A DNA stretch of 64,000 nt from Desulforhabdus sp. TSK (GCF_022836495.1 NZ_BQXM01000018.1:32966-96965); one strand, 5' to 3'. Positions 25,311 to 34,417 are shown, counted from the stretch's first letter. Numbers and translations are program-made. The notes: generated from the letters alone by a model not told the origin.

Positions 25311-28300
25311 TATACGTGCTCCTCTGTCACTGCTACTGGTTTTGCAGGACCGGGTAGGAAAAACTCCTGCCAACCGTACCGCACTGGGCGAAAGAAATTG
25401 ATTCCCACTGCATCCTTATGGTTGAATGCCCCCAAGAGTAAACCCAGCACAGTGCCGTCCCTGCGTGAAAAAACCGGTCCTCCTGAACTTCCAGGGTGAG
25501 CGAGAACAGAACATTGAACGAGGTCGCCATATTCATCCGATTGCACGGATGTCACATTCCCTTCCGTATAACAGGAATCATCGGAAAGCTGCTTTCCCAA
25601 AGGATATGCCAGCAGTCCGATGGCTTCTCCCTTTTGCAGAGACCTGTCAGGGGAAGCCAGAACGGCACTGGGAAAGTTCTCCCCTTCGAGCTGTATCATG
25701 GCCAGATTGATACCGTGCACTGCCTTGGCGACACGACATGAATGCCAGGATTCCCGGCCACCCCAGCGGACTCTCGCCCTGATGGACGATGCCCCTCGTA
25801 CCACATGCTCGCAGGTGAGTGCCAGGCCATCATGGGAAATGATGAATCCCGATCCACAGGCCTCACCATCCTCCGCCTGAACCACCAGAAATAGGAGGGA
25901 CGGCTCTACCAGAAGATGGGAGGGCCTTTCATCGTCTACCTCTCCATTGATGCTCCGAGGATAGCTTTGGGCGAGAATGGAAGGCGAAAGAGGTAAAAAG
26001 GGTGGCTCGCATTTGGCGGGTTTGGGCGCTGTACTATTCCGCATGCCTTGGGGCAGGTCCGAAATCTCCAATGTGAAAAGGGATTTCCTATCGGCGCTGC
26101 CCAGGTCTCCGGCGAATCCGGCCAATCGGTCAGCCTGTCGGGAGCATATTGCATCGAATAGATTCCTCACTTCCCTGCCGTTGCCGAAGGTCCGTCCAGC
26201 CGTTTCTACCAGACCCTCAAAGCTTGCGAGGAGAGCATCGTCGAGTCCATCCCCGAGAATCATGTTTCGATCTGCAGCCATCTGCCTGAAAATCGCTAGC
26301 ATCTCCTCTGCGGAATAATCGTCGAAGACGATCTGTGAAGGGAATCTCGAGGGTAGTCCAGGATTTTCCTGTATGAAACGGTACATCGGTTCAGGATAGC
26401 CCGCAGCAACGATGCACAGGCGGTCTCTGTGGTTTTCCATGAACGCCACCAGGGTTTCGAGGGCTTCCTTTCCGAAGCTGTCGTGCGAATCTTGAACAAG
26501 CTGGTAGGCCTCGTCGATGAAGAGCACTCCATCCAGACTTCGCTCGAGGATATCTTTGGTTTTGAGTGCGGTGTGTCCCTGATAGGCTCCAACCAGATCC
26601 GAACGTCCCACCTCGACAAGATGGCCTTTCTTGAGCAACCCGAGTGCATGAAACATGCTTCCCATCAGACGGGCCACGGTTGTCTTACCTGTACCTGGGT
26701 TCCCCACGAAGAGGTAGTGGCCCGGGGCCAGTTTTTCTTCATTTTCTCGAGCCTTTTCCACCTTGATCCGGTTGATGAGACTGCGGACGGTTTCTTTCAC
26801 TCTTGACAGTCCGACGAGGTGATCCATTGAGCCAAGAATATCTTCCAGCCGGTTCATTCTTGTGCCAATTCGCTTGCGGTCCTCATCAGGGATGTCCTGA
26901 GGCAGAAACATCAACATCTCAGCATCGGAACAGTTCGACAGATCAAGACGCTCCGACCGGCACTCACGCATTCTTTCGACCAGTCGGTGAACGTCTCGGG
27001 CGTTTCCAAAATCCTTCCCCCTATCCACTGTCCATATCTCGAATAGCCGTTCGAGATCTTCTTCGACACTTGGCGCAAGGGTCTCATTATTTCTTTTTAC
27101 GATGTTTTGAAAAACCTCCAATAGCGCCGTTGCGTCAAAGTCCTCGAAATGGATGATCTTGGTGAAGCGGGATCTGAGTCCTGGATCGAGGTCCAGAAAA
27201 CGCTCCATTTCTTCGGGGTAACCGGCTGCGATGACGCAGAGCCTATCCTCATTGTTGAGCATGAATGGGACAAGCTCCTTCACCGCGACCTGCCCAAACA
27301 GACGATTGCCGTCTTCAGCGAGTTGATGGGCTTCGTCGATAAAGAGCACTCCGTTTATGGCTTTCTGGAAGACTCTGGTGGCCTTTTCGTTCGTACCGCC
27401 GTGTCTATCTATGAGGTCTCCCGGGCTAACTTCAAAAGGTTCCGATCGACCGAGCAAGCCAAGTAGTTGGTAGATACTTCCCACAAGTCGGGCCACCGTC
27501 GTTTTTCCTGTGCCGGGCCGGCCAACGAACAGGTAATGACCCGGCAGAGGAGGTTCGGTATTTATTCCTCTCTTGATTCGTTCCTGCTGCTCCTGGATTC
27601 TTCGTGTCAAGCGATGCAGCCACACCTTGACTTCTCGCAGTCCCGTCAGCCCGGAGAGACGTTCCATCACTTCGTCGACTGTCGCGGCTTTTCGAGCCTT
27701 GAGGTAGCCCCGGAGGGACATGGGAACATCCTCTAGAGTGATCGTAAACCTAGCTTCCCGTTCAAGGTTCAATCCGTACACACGCTCAGCCCGACGGCCA
27801 TCTATTTCTTGAAAAATATTGATGGCATCTCCGGCGTTCCCGAACGTCTGCGGATCTCTCGCCGCATGCCAGTTCACAAAGAAATCGGGCAACAGTTGCT
27901 GGAACGCACCGTCGAGTCGCCGTCCGTTGGCCTTGACCTGTTGTTCGAAAATGTGCTGTAGAAGGGGGGGATCGTAATCCGGAATGTGGATGATGTTTTG
28001 CTTTCCGAACCTGCGCATCAGCCCGTCGTTCATTTCGATAAACTTCTGAATACGATCCGGGTAGCCGGCGATGATGACGGAAAATTCCCCCAGGTGATCC
28101 GACATGGCCTTCATGATCGTTTCAACGGCTTCCTTCCCAAAATCGCTCTCACCGCCTTCAGCAAGGCAATAGGCTTCATCGATGAAAAGGATTCCTCCCA
28201 TGGCTTGGTTGATCTTTTCGGCTGTCTTCAGGGCGGTTTGTCCGACGTATCCGGCTACGAGATCCTGCCGGGAAACTTCCACCATGTGTCCCAATTCCAG

Positions 28301-29542
28301 GAGTCCTTCCTCCCGGAAGATCTCCCCTACCATACGGGCGACGGTTGTCTTACCCGTGCCGGGACTACCGGTGAGAACCAAATGGAGGTTGAGCCCTCTA
28401 TTCCCATCTTTTTGAATGGGCAGCAATCGAGATACCGCAGAGGACTCGTTGTCGAAGGCGGCATGTGCCCCTGTCGATCCTGGTTCCTGTGTACCTTCTT
28501 TCTGTAGAGCTACAAACTTTTCGACCGCCTTCGAAACGGTTTCCAGTCCTCTCATATTCTTCAGTCTCTGGAGAGCGGGTTCCTTTGGGCTATTTTCCGA
28601 AGCGAGCATTGACAAGGTGTCCTTTCCGAAGTCGCAGCACTCTCTGAGTCTGCCGCTCAGCAGTTTGAGCGTTTCTCCTTCGGAACAGATGCGGCGTGTC
28701 ACCGTCATAGTGGTTGAAGTAAACTTCGTCCAGTCCGTGGCAAGCTCTTTTTTCAGACGCCAATAGTGGAACAGACTTTCCACTTCGTCGGCGCGAGGAG
28801 GCCCTGTATGAATGAGTCGTCTGGAAGGTCGGTCCTCGACGAACATCTTGCTCTGGAGAAATTTCCATTGTGGTGCCAGATCGAACAACCGTGACAGGTC
28901 TTTCAGGTCCACATCTGGAAAAATAAAAATGCAAATGTTTTCGTTGGTAGAGAAAAGACCGCCCCACTGGTTCATCCGGATGGCCATTTGTCTTACAGCA
29001 GCAGGTTCCGTGTGATTCATGAAATCGAGTCCATCGGTAAAAACTACCGCTGTTTTCAGCGAATCGTCATGCATGCTATGGTCCAGAATTCCCACAACCT
29101 CGAGGTCGCTCACCTTCCCGAGATGCAGAGGTTCGTCTCGTCGAGGAGTAGAGGCTTGCTCGGAACTGGAAGAGGATGTCTCACCCTGATGATTTTGACA
29201 ACGAATTCGGCGCATACCCAGTGGGCCGGGACAGATACGACTTCTGCCGCCCGTTCGGTCCGTCCGTGAATTTTCTGCTGGGGTAGGTGGTCTGGATTCT
29301 CTTTTGGGTTTTCCAAAAAGGAGCTCTTTGGATTCATGATCGTAAAAATAGAGTTTCTGATGCCCATTGAAAAAGAGGATTCTTGAAAAACCCAAGGCAC
29401 GCAGATGCAAATGCAATACTTCTTCGAGGTGAAGAATACCATAAGGTAAAAGGCAAAACTCGTCGTCCGTCTTGCCGCAAAGGAAGAAAAATCTGTCACT
29501 ATAGCGACTGAAGAAGCTCGAAGTACAAAGAGTTGTGCTCAT
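25310..29542 (-). CDS. Giant protein: degenerate N-domain, three CbbX-type AAA+ modules and trypsin-like domain
   Basis: About 1410 residues from the ATG at 29542. Residues 1-~330 match the degenerate N-terminal domain of the ClpB-like protein (DRFFFLCGKTDDEF, AVVFTDGLDFM, MFVEDRPSRR). Three consecutive CbbX/CfxQ-type AAA+ modules follow, with P-loops GSPGTGKTT (~391), GRPGTGKTT (~674) and GNPGTGKTT (~947). Each has a Walker B containing LFIDEA (ILFIDEAYCL, VLFIDEAHQL, VLFIDEAYQL). The C-terminus is an HtrA/trypsin fold with His 1246 (TCEHVV) and Ser 1353 (GSSGGP). The expected Asp is Asn 1279 (GINLAMIQL). It has no signal peptide, so it acts in the cytosol. It may be a motor-coupled protease or, given the Asn, a weakened or binding-only version. 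Confidence 0.92.
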   Translation of the reverse strand: MSTTLCTSSFFSRYSDRFFFLCGKTDDEFCLLPYGILHLEEVLHLHLRALGFSRILFFNGHQKLYFYDHESKELLFGKPKRESRPPTPAENSRTDRTGGRSRICPGPLGMRRIRCQNHQGETSSSSSEQASTPRRDEPLHLGKVSDLEVVGILDHSMHDDSLKTAVVFTDGLDFMNHTEPAAVRQMAIRMNQWGGLFSTNENICIFIFPDVDLKDLSRLFDLAPQWKFLQSKMFVEDRPSRRLIHTGPPRADEVESLFHYWRLKKELATDWTKFTSTTMTVTRRICSEGETLKLLSGRLRECCDFGKDTLSMLASENSPKEPALQRLKNMRGLETVSKAVEKFVALQKEGTQEPGSTGAHAAFDNESSAVSRLLPIQKDGNRGLNLHLVLTGSPGTGKTTVARMVGEIFREEGLLELGHMVEVSRQDLVAGYVGQTALKTAEKINQAMGGILFIDEAYCLAEGGESDFGKEAVETIMKAMSDHLGEFSVIIAGYPDRIQKFIEMNDGLMRRFGKQNIIHIPDYDPPLLQHIFEQQVKANGRRLDGAFQQLLPDFFVNWHAARDPQTFGNAGDAINIFQEIDGRRAERVYGLNLEREARFTITLEDVPMSLRGYLKARKAATVDEVMERLSGLTGLREVKVWLHRLTRRIQEQQERIKRGINTEPPLPGHYLFVGRPGTGKTTVARLVGSIYQLLGLLGRSEPFEVSPGDLIDRHGGTNEKATRVFQKAINGVLFIDEAHQLAEDGNRLFGQVAVKELVPFMLNNEDRLCVIAAGYPEEMERFLDLDPGLRSRFTKIIHFEDFDATALLEVFQNIVKRNNETLAPSVEEDLERLFEIWTVDRGKDFGNARDVHRLVERMRECRSERLDLSNCSDAEMLMFLPQDIPDEDRKRIGTRMNRLEDILGSMDHLVGLSRVKETVRSLINRIKVEKARENEEKLAPGHYLFVGNPGTGKTTVARLMGSMFHALGLLKKGHLVEVGRSDLVGAYQGHTALKTKDILERSLDGVLFIDEAYQLVQDSHDSFGKEALETLVAFMENHRDRLCIVAAGYPEPMYRFIQENPGLPSRFPSQIVFDDYSAEEMLAIFRQMAADRNMILGDGLDDALLASFEGLVETAGRTFGNGREVRNLFDAICSRQADRLAGFAGDLGSADRKSLFTLEISDLPQGMRNSTAPKPAKCEPPFLPLSPSILAQSYPRSINGEVDDERPSHLLVEPSLLFLVVQAEDGEACGSGFIISHDGLALTCEHVVRGASSIRARVRWGGRESWHSCRVAKAVHGINLAMIQLEGENFPSAVLASPDRSLQKGEAIGLLAYPLGKQLSDDSCYTEGNVTSVQSDEYGDLVQCSVLAHPGSSGGPVFSRRDGTVLGLLLGAFNHKDAVGINFFRPVRYGWQEFFLPGPAKPVAVTEEHV

Positions 29543-29575
29543 AGTATCGACTCGCACTCTTTCTGTTCGGGGGGC

Positions 29576-30982
29576 TCAAGACCTGCTGGTGCCACTCCCA
29601 GGGGAGGTTGGCTGAGCCCTTCTCACCCTGTCGAAATCGAGCAGTGAGGAATTTTCACACGACTTGCCCTCGGTTCCTGGCCTGCAGACCGGATTCGAAC
29701 ACTCCAAACCTTCCTCCTCGAGCACACCCATTAGAGCTTTGAGTCTCTCTTGTCGGAAGGACTCATCGTTGGTCGAGCGATCGAAAAAGTGAACTCCCAG
29801 ACGATTCTGAATGGTATCGTGCGGTCCGGAATTGGGAGTGATGATCGTCACAATCTCGTCTCCTTGAGGATTTTGCAGCTTTACATGCACAGCCCTGCGA
29901 AAATCTTCCGCTTCGTAGGCTGCATCTGCGATCCGCCAGCCGGCTTGCTGGAGTGCCGTCTCGATGGTCTGTCCGATGTTATTCCTCAATTGTGAAGCGA
30001 TCAATGCTTCCTTGGCTTTTTCAGCGAGTCCCATACCCTCCTGGCGCCATTGTTCGCAATGAGCAACGGATTTCTTGAGATCGTCCAGGGAGAGATTCTC
30101 CGATTGGCCGAGACGCTGTAGTTCTTTTTGCGCTCTTTTTCGCAGTTGGCTCAGCCCCCCTTCCGTCCAAAAGTCGATTTCTCCGGCTACCTCTTCGCTT
30201 CCGTCATCGGTTTCAAAAGCGAAGCGACATGCCTCCTGCGCATCACAATCGGCAAGGACTTCTGCTGCGCTGCGCTTGGCCATCTCGAGATGTGCTTCCC
30301 ATTCCATCTCGAGTCGTTCCAGTTCGATGCGCAGTTCGGATGCCCGCAAAAATGTCTGCTGGGCCGAGGCTATGGCGGACTGAAAATTGCCCTGCTTGAA
30401 GTTGCCTTCGCTCAGAATCAGTTCACTGCGCAGTCGATCCAGTGCCCCGGGTTTGAATTTGTCGTGGCGATACTCGCTCTCGATCATATTCATGCATCTG
30501 CGAACGTCCTCGAGCCACTGAGAAGCCTGGTCTCTTTGGCTTGTCTCCTTACGATCGAGAGCGTCTTGAATATTCTTGATTTGCCCTTCGAGATCGCGGC
30601 GCTGCATCTGCATAGCCCTCGTGAAGGATTCGCCTTGTTCTCTTATAAGACTCAGATACTCTTCTCTCTGCTCAATCATTGTGTCCGAAAGAGTCTCCAT
30701 GCTCCTGCGAAATTCCGCAGCCTGCTCCTGCAGTCTGCGGTTCTGCTCCCGTTCGACCCGGCGCATCTCTTCACTCATTCCGGATATGTGGCGCTCCATG
30801 TTTTCGTAGCGTTTATTCATGGAGGACATGCGATCGTTCAGCTCGCTTCTCAAGTCTCCGGAAAGTCTTTCCATACCGGATTTCACATTTCTTTCTACAT
30901 TATCCAGGCGATTGCAGGAATTCATCATCCGGTTGTATTCCGACTGACGCAGGTTCACGTAACTGTCCTTTTCCCCGCTCAT
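29576..30982 (-). CDS. Coiled-coil protein, partner of the triple-AAA protein (paralogue of 3212-4483)
   Basis: The ATG has AAGGAG upstream; a TTG six bases earlier is possible. Residues ~10-230 are a long coiled coil rich in Met, Glu and Arg (GMSEEMRRVEREQNRRLQEQ). The C-terminal domain near residues 340-430 (LQQAGWRIADAA, GDEIVTIITP) aligns with that of the coiled-coil protein of region 1. Unlike that protein it has no hydrophobic N-terminus, so it should be soluble. It lies between the radical-SAM gene and the AAA gene, the same neighbours as its paralogue. It is probably a filament-like scaffold or adaptor for the AAA partner. Confidence 0.75.
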   Translation of the reverse strand: MSGEKDSYVNLRQSEYNRMMNSCNRLDNVERNVKSGMERLSGDLRSELNDRMSSMNKRYENMERHISGMSEEMRRVEREQNRRLQEQAAEFRRSMETLSDTMIEQREEYLSLIREQGESFTRAMQMQRRDLEGQIKNIQDALDRKETSQRDQASQWLEDVRRCMNMIESEYRHDKFKPGALDRLRSELILSEGNFKQGNFQSAIASAQQTFLRASELRIELERLEMEWEAHLEMAKRSAAEVLADCDAQEACRFAFETDDGSEEVAGEIDFWTEGGLSQLRKRAQKELQRLGQSENLSLDDLKKSVAHCEQWRQEGMGLAEKAKEALIASQLRNNIGQTIETALQQAGWRIADAAYEAEDFRRAVHVKLQNPQGDEIVTIITPNSGPHDTIQNRLGVHFFDRSTNDESFRQERLKALMGVLEEEGLECSNPVCRPGTEGKSCENSSLLDFDRVRRAQPTSPGSGTSRS

Positions 30983-30984
30983 GA

Positions 30985-31635
30985 TCAATCACTCCTTTCT
31001 TTCCATTTTCTAAGCGTTTCAGAACCAGGTATTCCCACCAGGAACAATTCAGCCTTCAACAGGTGAAGCTCTGCTTCCCTTCTCGGGCGTCCGTAGTGGT
31101 CTGGAACCAGCGCATCATAACGATTCGAGAGCAGGTGAACTCTCTGATTGGATGACCCGCGCAAGCTCAGTCCGTCGTCGAGTTCCTGCACGTACGGTCC
31201 ATCGATGAGCAGATCTATACGGTCAAGGAATGCTGTGTTTGTAACCCTTTCCAACGATGAAGAGGAATTCTTGAGTTCTTCTAACGTGTATCCGGTATAA
31301 ACAATAACGCCCAGATCCCGATGATCTAATAGAGCACTTATGAGCTTGGTGAGTTGTTGCGCCTGTAAGAACGGTTCTCCTCCACTGATGGTGATCCCTT
31401 CGATATCGCGCTCGCGAAGGATCTGATCCGCCAGGACGTCTATCGCAATTGAAGAGCCTCCATCAAAACGTCTGGATTCAGGACTCATGCAACCGGAACA
31501 TTTTCGAGAACAGCCTTGTGTCCACAGGCCATAGCGAAGAAAAGGCCCAAGGGCCAGCGTATTGGGTAGGAGAGCGTAGAGGCGAAGGTGGTGGTTCAAT
31601 AGCTTTTGTCTTTGAGTTTCGATAGCTTCTTTCAT
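30985..31635 (-). CDS. Radical-SAM enzyme, NrdG/activase-like, second copy
   Basis: The ATG at 31635 (MKEAIETQ) has AGGA ten bases upstream. The 4Fe-4S motif is CSRKCSGC and the SAM motif ISGGEPFLQ. The blocks VYTGYTLEEL, LLIDGPYVQ and GSSNQRVHLLSNR mirror those in the enzyme at 6518-7174, so they are paralogues. The protein is ~216 residues, the length of NrdG. No glycyl-radical enzyme is encoded nearby. The repeated association with AAA+ and coiled-coil partners argues for a dedicated target, possibly one of these partners. Confidence 0.87.
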   Translation of the reverse strand: MKEAIETQRQKLLNHHLRLYALLPNTLALGPFLRYGLWTQGCSRKCSGCMSPESRRFDGGSSIAIDVLADQILRERDIEGITISGGEPFLQAQQLTKLISALLDHRDLGVIVYTGYTLEELKNSSSSLERVTNTAFLDRIDLLIDGPYVQELDDGLSLRGSSNQRVHLLSNRYDALVPDHYGRPRREAELHLLKAELFLVGIPGSETLRKWKERSD

Positions 31636-32791
31636 GGTAGGGAATCCTGTCTCACCGGAAGTCATCGAGCCTAGCAACAACTGTCATCCCTATATCTGCC
31701 ACTACAGTGGTCGCGGCGGTAGGTTTTACGCCCGCCACATCCGTGGTCGACAGTTATGGTATCAGGCCCCCGGCGACGGCAGCCCAGGCAGTTTCGGCCA
31801 ATGGCGATCAGGATGAACAACATGAGTGCCGGTGCGACCAAGGGTTCGAAGGGGCATCCCGTCGACTTCCCGCCATTCGAGGCGGATGCAAAGGTGGGTG
31901 AAGAAAGGACGGAAAGGATAGTCATAGGGCCTTTTTTCAACAGCGACAGGCTGTGATCGGGTTTTGGGATAGGACCGTTCAAGATCTCGGTGATTCGGCG
32001 TCGAAGCCTCAAAACCAACAGGTCTTGGAGGTAGTCGGTCGCTGGCAACTCGCCTACAGTTCTCTCCACTTCCAGCAAAGCCGCGTCGAGAAGGGCTTTG
32101 ACCTGGTGTTTCAGCCTTGCGGGAGGTTCTTCCACCGTTTTGAAATGCCTTCCAAAACAGTGGTGCAAAGGATTGAAGATTCCAGCCAGGACATCGTGCC
32201 GGTAGTAGAGCATTCAGTCAAGTAGATAAACCATTTTGCCCAGAGCGCGCCCGATTTGGCGGTATACCCCCTGAAGATCGGGTAAGCCTTGTACAATGGT
32301 GAGATGTGAATAAATGGCCCTCATGACCTCGGCAGTTGGGGAAGCGAGATCGTGCAGTGCCGGAGCAGCCTCAGCTTCGATCTCCCGCTGCCGCATGAAG
32401 ACCTCTGGCAAAATTGAGGGAGTAAACCCAAGGGACTCCAGTACAGATTGCGCATGCAGGCTCTTGCGTTCAAGCCACCTCCAGCCTATGGCAACAGGTC
32501 GACGACCCTCATCGTAGAAATCTTCCAAGACCTTTTCTCTGACGAGCAGAACAGACATGGCAGCCAGATACCTTATTGCCGAATGACGTGGCTCTATGGA
32601 ATCGTTCCGGCAAAAAAGAGGGCACAAGCGTTTCGGCACCGTCTGAGACGTGTGCTGTGTGTTCACGAGTACAGCGAGGCAGAGAGCTATGTCGTAATTT
32701 GTGAAAAAGCGTGCTGCCTGCCCGTATTCTATAGCCAGTCCATTACAAAGGCTGCACAAGTATCTTTTGAAATGCTCATCGGATGAAAAAT

Positions 32792-34028
32792 TTTGCTACC
32801 GGACACATTTTTTACTGGACAGCCTCCTGTAAAATCAATATCTTAGACTAAAACTCTTGAAATCGATGAGAGAAAGGAGTCTGTGATGTCTGATAACAAA
32901 AAATGTTCACCGCCGTTCGCCGAGCATTGACTGTAATCTGCTCAGCCCAAGAATCCGTTAATGGTGGCAGGATACTCAATCTCACAGCTGCTCTCGTTTG
33001 CGGCATCATACGAAATAAGGATTGCCATCTTTCCCATATTGCCGATGAAATGCCGGGCAACGCACTGCCTGCAAGCAACGAAAAACGGCTTCACCGTCTC
33101 ATGAAAAACGAGAAGTTCGATCTGGAAACCTACTTTCTGCCTTTCGCAAAAGCTCTCCTCTCATGCCTTTCCCGGGAGACCCTGGTGTTGGCCATAGATG
33201 GGAGCACGGTTGGCCGCGGTTGTATGGCACTTGTGGTTTCCGTAGTCTACAAACAACGAGCATTGCCAATTGCCTGGCTGGTGGTCAAGGGGAAAAAAGG
33301 GCACCTTCCCGAAGCGGAGCACATCAAAATCCTCCAGCAGGTGCACCCTCTAATTCCAAAAGACGCCAAAGTCGTTCTCGTGGGCGATGGTGAGTTTGAC
33401 GGCATCAATCTTCAGGCTGTCATCAAAAACTGGAAATGGCACTATGCATGCCGCACGGCGTCCAACATTACTCTCTATTGGGAAGACGAGCCCTTCGTAT
33501 TCCAGGACATGGGCGACCACACTGCCCCTGGCGAAATCTTTAACGCTCCGGGATGCAAATTCACGCAGAAGAAATACGGGCCTGTTCTTGCTCTCTGCTG
33601 GTGGAGGAGAGACTGCAAGGAACCCATTTAACTCGTGTCCAATCTGAGCTCTGCCGAAGAGGCCTGTCATTTCTATTCCAAGCGATTTCGGATTGAAACC
33701 TTCTTCTCTGACGCCAAAAGTCGCGGATTCAACCTCCACAAGAGCCACATTTCCAACCCGGAAAGAATTTCCAGGCTTATGATCGGAGCCTGCCTTGCCT
33801 ATTACTGGATCGTTTATGTCGGTGCCGTCGCGATGACCGGTGGCTGGTGGCGGAAAATCCGTCGCTCGAACCGCTGCGATCTGAGTCTCTTTCAGCTTGG
33901 CCTGAGCCTTTTGAAGTACTTTCTCAAGAATGGATTCGATATTCCCTATCGCTTCTGGTGTTTACCCGAAACTACAAGTGGTTAGCGACGGAGGAAACCT
34001 GTGGACACCCAAAGGTGTCCGGTAGCAA
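32792..34028 (+). mobile_element. IS4-family insertion sequence (~1.24 kb) with 9-bp target duplication
   Basis: The ends are inverted repeats (left TTGCTACCGGACAC; right reads the same on the other strand). The direct repeat ATGAAAAAT flanks it at 32783-32791 and 34029-34037. It carries one transposase frame in the + direction, interrupted by a nonsense codon. The insertion broke a DUF5685-like gene near its 9th-10th codon. The exact left boundary is uncertain by one base. Confidence 0.88.
32903..33985 (+). pseudogene. IS4-family DDE transposase with internal nonsense codon
   Basis: Two consecutive pieces share one reading frame. The first carries the catalytic Asp residues (LAIDGSTVG and LVGDGEFDG) and ends at TAA (33629-33631) after KEPI. 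The second opens LVSNL and holds the Glu of the triad within the YREK-type signature (YSKRFRIETFFSDAKS). Family members usually read EPIYLVSNL or similar here, so a Tyr codon became TAA. The element probably cannot move by itself unless the stop is read through. Confidence 0.85.
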
Positions 34029-34059
34029 ATGAAAAATCCAGATTCAGATGCCCGAACAC

Positions 34060-34384
34060 GATTAATCCCACTTCTTTCACCGCCGCAACACTTTCAGTTG
34101 TCCACTGATTCACTTCGCAAACATGCGTGATTTTCCACCGAATACTTTACACCGAGGCCAAGTTGTTCCATACGGAAAGAGTTTGTATGAAAGGGTAGGT
34201 CGGGCAAGAACCCCGACCTACCCTTTCATGCTTCTTTGTGACCTATCGGGTCATGGAAGCTAATTCGGACAGAAAATAAAATTTCATGGGCAGTCCCGTG
34301 CTAGAGCGATTTTCTAAAAACCTCGCTCAAATCAACTGGCTCAGCTCAGAAAAGCTGACTGAAGGATATTGTCGATCGTCAAGG
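34060..34384. other. Intergenic region holding a long hairpin; no gene seen
   Basis: This region lies between the presumed start of the split DUF5685-like gene and the IS21 remnant. No frame with coding character was seen. The original promoter of the - strand operon of region 2 should lie in its left part, since the DUF5685-like GTG is at 34059. I could not identify a convincing -35/-10 pair. Confidence 0.4.
34187..34229. repeat. Perfect 18-bp inverted repeat (hairpin)
   Basis: ATGAAAGGGTAGGTCGGG is followed by the loop CAAGAAC and its exact complement. No T-run follows on either side, so it is not a typical terminator. It may be a dispersed palindromic element or a small transposon relic. 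Confidence 0.8.
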
Positions 34385-34417
34385 AAAACTGACCCCTGAC
34401 TCAGGGATGATGGGGGA

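Larger units (their letters stand above)
31671..34059 (-). pseudogene. DUF5685-like membrane-associated protein, split by IS insertion and an in-frame TGA
   Basis: If the IS4-type element (32792-34028) and one copy of its 9-bp target repeat are removed, the frame joins exactly. It then begins at a GTG (34059) with FGHLNLDFSSDEHFKRYL and continues into CSLCNGLAIEYGQAARFFTNYD. This is the pattern of the DUF5685 family, which also has later Cys residues (KRLCPLFC) and a C-terminal hydrophobic helix with a Cys-rich end. A second lesion is an in-frame TGA at 32214-32216, between YLLD and MLYYRHDVLAGIFNPL. The gene would precede the radical-SAM gene by 35 bases, as first gene of the operon. The function of the family is unknown to me. 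Confidence 0.7.

Noticed and set aside
30128..31066. 312-codon + strand ORF opposite the coiled-coil gene
   Set aside because: It arises from the codon bias of the coiled-coil gene; its Leu/Phe/His-rich product is typical of antisense frames.
32891..33045. Second short start of the IS transposase in another frame
   Set aside because: It stops after a few codons. The frame starting at 32903 carries the conserved transposase sequence.
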